From NCBI RefSeq assembly GCF_937891315.1, contig NZ_CALAGI010000169.1, positions 1-50,025 of the forward strand: DNA of 50,025 nucleotides, given 5' to 3'. Under the pieces are notes generated by a model. It saw only the letters and a list, made by a program, of their open reading frames with translations, had not been told where the DNA came from and searched no databases. A program made the position numbers and the translations under genes. This document shows, piece by piece, positions 49,119-50,025 of this stretch (its first letter is position 1; every line of letters begins with the position of its first letter). This stretch comes from an uncultured Amaricoccus sp. GTDB taxonomy: Bacteria; Pseudomonadota; Alphaproteobacteria; Rhodobacterales; Rhodobacteraceae.

Positions 49119-50025
49119 TCAGCGGTCCGGGACCTGGACAACCGTCCGCAGCGACACCTGTTCGAAGTCGTCGACGAGCACATCGAGGGTGACCTGCCAC
49201 TCTCCGCCGCGGGGAAGGACGAGGGGGCCGGCGCTCCATGTCGCGCCGTCGCGCCGGGCGGCGAGGCGGATCGGCTCGACGCCGGCGGCGGGGGCGGCGA
49301 AGGCGATGCCCAGCTCGAGCGGCGGCGGGGCGGCGGGGGGAAACGTGACCGCGATCGTGTTCGGGCCGGGGCGTCCGGGGGCAAGCGCGAGGCCGGCCAT
49401 CAGCGTCGGGTCGTGGAGATGGACGCGCAGCTCGGCCGCCGCCGGCGCGGCGAGCGCGCGCGGCGGCGGAGTCAGGCGGAAGCCGCTCGCGAGCGCGAGG
49501 ATCGCGACGGCGAGGACGATCTCGGCCCGGACGGAGTGGCGGAAACGCGCGGGAGCGCCGGCCGCGCCGCGGGCGATGGCCGGGGTCAGGCGCAGGCGGT
49601 TGAGCACGGCGAGGCCGATGAGCGGCGCGACGAGGGCGAGCTTGGCGAGGAGCAGGCGGCCGTAGGCGGTGCCGGGAAGCGCGACCGGGTCGCGGAGCTG
49701 CGCGACGGCGAGGAGGCCGCCGCTCAGGACGAGCAGCCCGACCAGCGGCACCGCCACCGCCGAGAAGCGGCGGAGGCTCGGCGCGAGGCCGTGCCGGTCG
49801 GTCGCGGCGCGCTCGGCGAGCGCCGGCAGGGCGCCGATCCAGAAGATGACGGCGGCGGCGTGGAGCGCCACCGCCGGCGCCGCCAGCCAGCGCGGGCTCG
49901 CGGTGGCGGCGTGACCGAAGAGCGCGAACGAGGTGGCGGCGAGCCCCCAGGCGACGAGCGCGAGCGGGCCGGCGCCGCCGCGCCCGCGCAACGCCGCGAC
50001 GGCTGCGGCGGCGGCGAGGATGGCC
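49119..50025 (-). CDS. CopD-family copper-import/resistance membrane protein (partial)
   Basis: The frame is open to the window edge, so the 5' end is missing. The visible 302 residues contain CopD-type helices (AAVIFWIGALPALAERAATD with the WIG motif, then LLLAKLALVAPLIGLAVLNR). A periplasmic C-terminal beta domain follows (HDPTLMAGLALAPGRPGPNT to SLRTVVQVPDR), as in CopC-CopD fusions of the YcnJ type. A CopC domain may lie beyond the edge. It converges with the pseudoazurin gene, 199 bases away; that gap shows no gene. Confidence 0.82.
   Translation of the reverse strand, partial: AILAAAAAVAALRGRGGAGPLALVAWGLAATSFALFGHAATASPRWLAAPAVALHAAAVIFWIGALPALAERAATDRHGLAPSLRRFSAVAVPLVGLLVLSGGLLAVAQLRDPVALPGTAYGRLLLAKLALVAPLIGLAVLNRLRLTPAIARGAAGAPARFRHSVRAEIVLAVAILALASGFRLTPPPRALAAPAAAELRVHLHDPTLMAGLALAPGRPGPNTIAVTFPPAAPPPLELGIAFAAPAAGVEPIRLAARRDGATWSAGPLVLPRGGEWQVTLDVLVDDFEQVSLRTVVQVPDR

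Overview
The window is high-GC DNA from an alphaproteobacterium, most likely a member of Rhodobacterales or a near relative. The clearest marks are a circularly permuted, two-piece tmRNA gene with the tag ANDNHAPVALAA, an alphaproteobacterial-type SspB, PhaR and a PhaB-type polyhydroxyalkanoate (PHA) locus, a long-form L25 followed by Pth, and a glnK-amtB operon behind a sigma-54 promoter. Most of it reads as stable chromosomal housekeeping DNA. The left edge carries the tail of an IS110-like transposase, and the right edge cuts a CopD-family gene.

Layout. 1-2.3 kb: IS110-like end, a cupin protein, ssrA, sspB and a ChaC-like cyclotransferase. 2.3-4.5 kb: a leftward operon of two hotdog thioesterases and a MATE exporter. 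4.7-6.2 kb: rplY-pth. 6.3-8.5 kb: a YodC-like protein, a membrane-anchored LuxR-type regulator and a PepSY protein with a very long Ser/Gly/Asp tail. 8.7-11.9 kb: an isolated trpB and an acyl-ACP/CoA synthetase. 12.0-15.4 kb: PHA locus (phaB, an internally deleted phaA relic, a short PhaC-like synthase with a coupled small ORF, and phaR). 16.1-20.2 kb: Bax inhibitor-1 family protein, D-lyxose isomerase, CYTH-CHAD protein and an unknown protein. 20.3-22.7 kb: cobalamin loop genes cobT-cobS-cobC. 22.7-24.0 kb: EamA transporter and an HU protein. 24.1-27.4 kb: ade-amn purine salvage pair. 27.5-29.6 kb: glnK-amtB with sigma-54 promoter, candidate NtrC site and terminator. 29.6-31.7 kb: class A penicillin-binding protein. 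31.7-33.6 kb: a GSCFA protein and an SGNH-like partner. 33.8-36.6 kb: fabI, gpt, a DUF2127 membrane protein, a lipoprotein and a small ORF. 37.1-41.0 kb: a LAB_N protein, a GT39/ArnT-like transferase and a two-component system in one tight block. 41.1-45.0 kb: a TetR-controlled FAD monooxygenase and a PreA-like protein without its ferredoxin domain. 45.4-50.0 kb: a FecBCD-type metal ABC transporter whose last gene is a pseudoazurin, facing a CopD-family protein.

Functional links. The tmRNA lies beside the adaptor that recognises its tag. ade and amn together take AMP to hypoxanthine. The LAB_N/ArnT-like/two-component block looks like self-contained envelope lipid modification. The metal ABC-pseudoazurin operon facing CopD is the best candidate for an under-described system, possibly copper or redox-linked metal uptake. 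The phaA relic and the ferredoxin-less PreA are the clearest signs of gene decay or altered function. No CRISPR array, rRNA, intact tRNA or prophage was seen.
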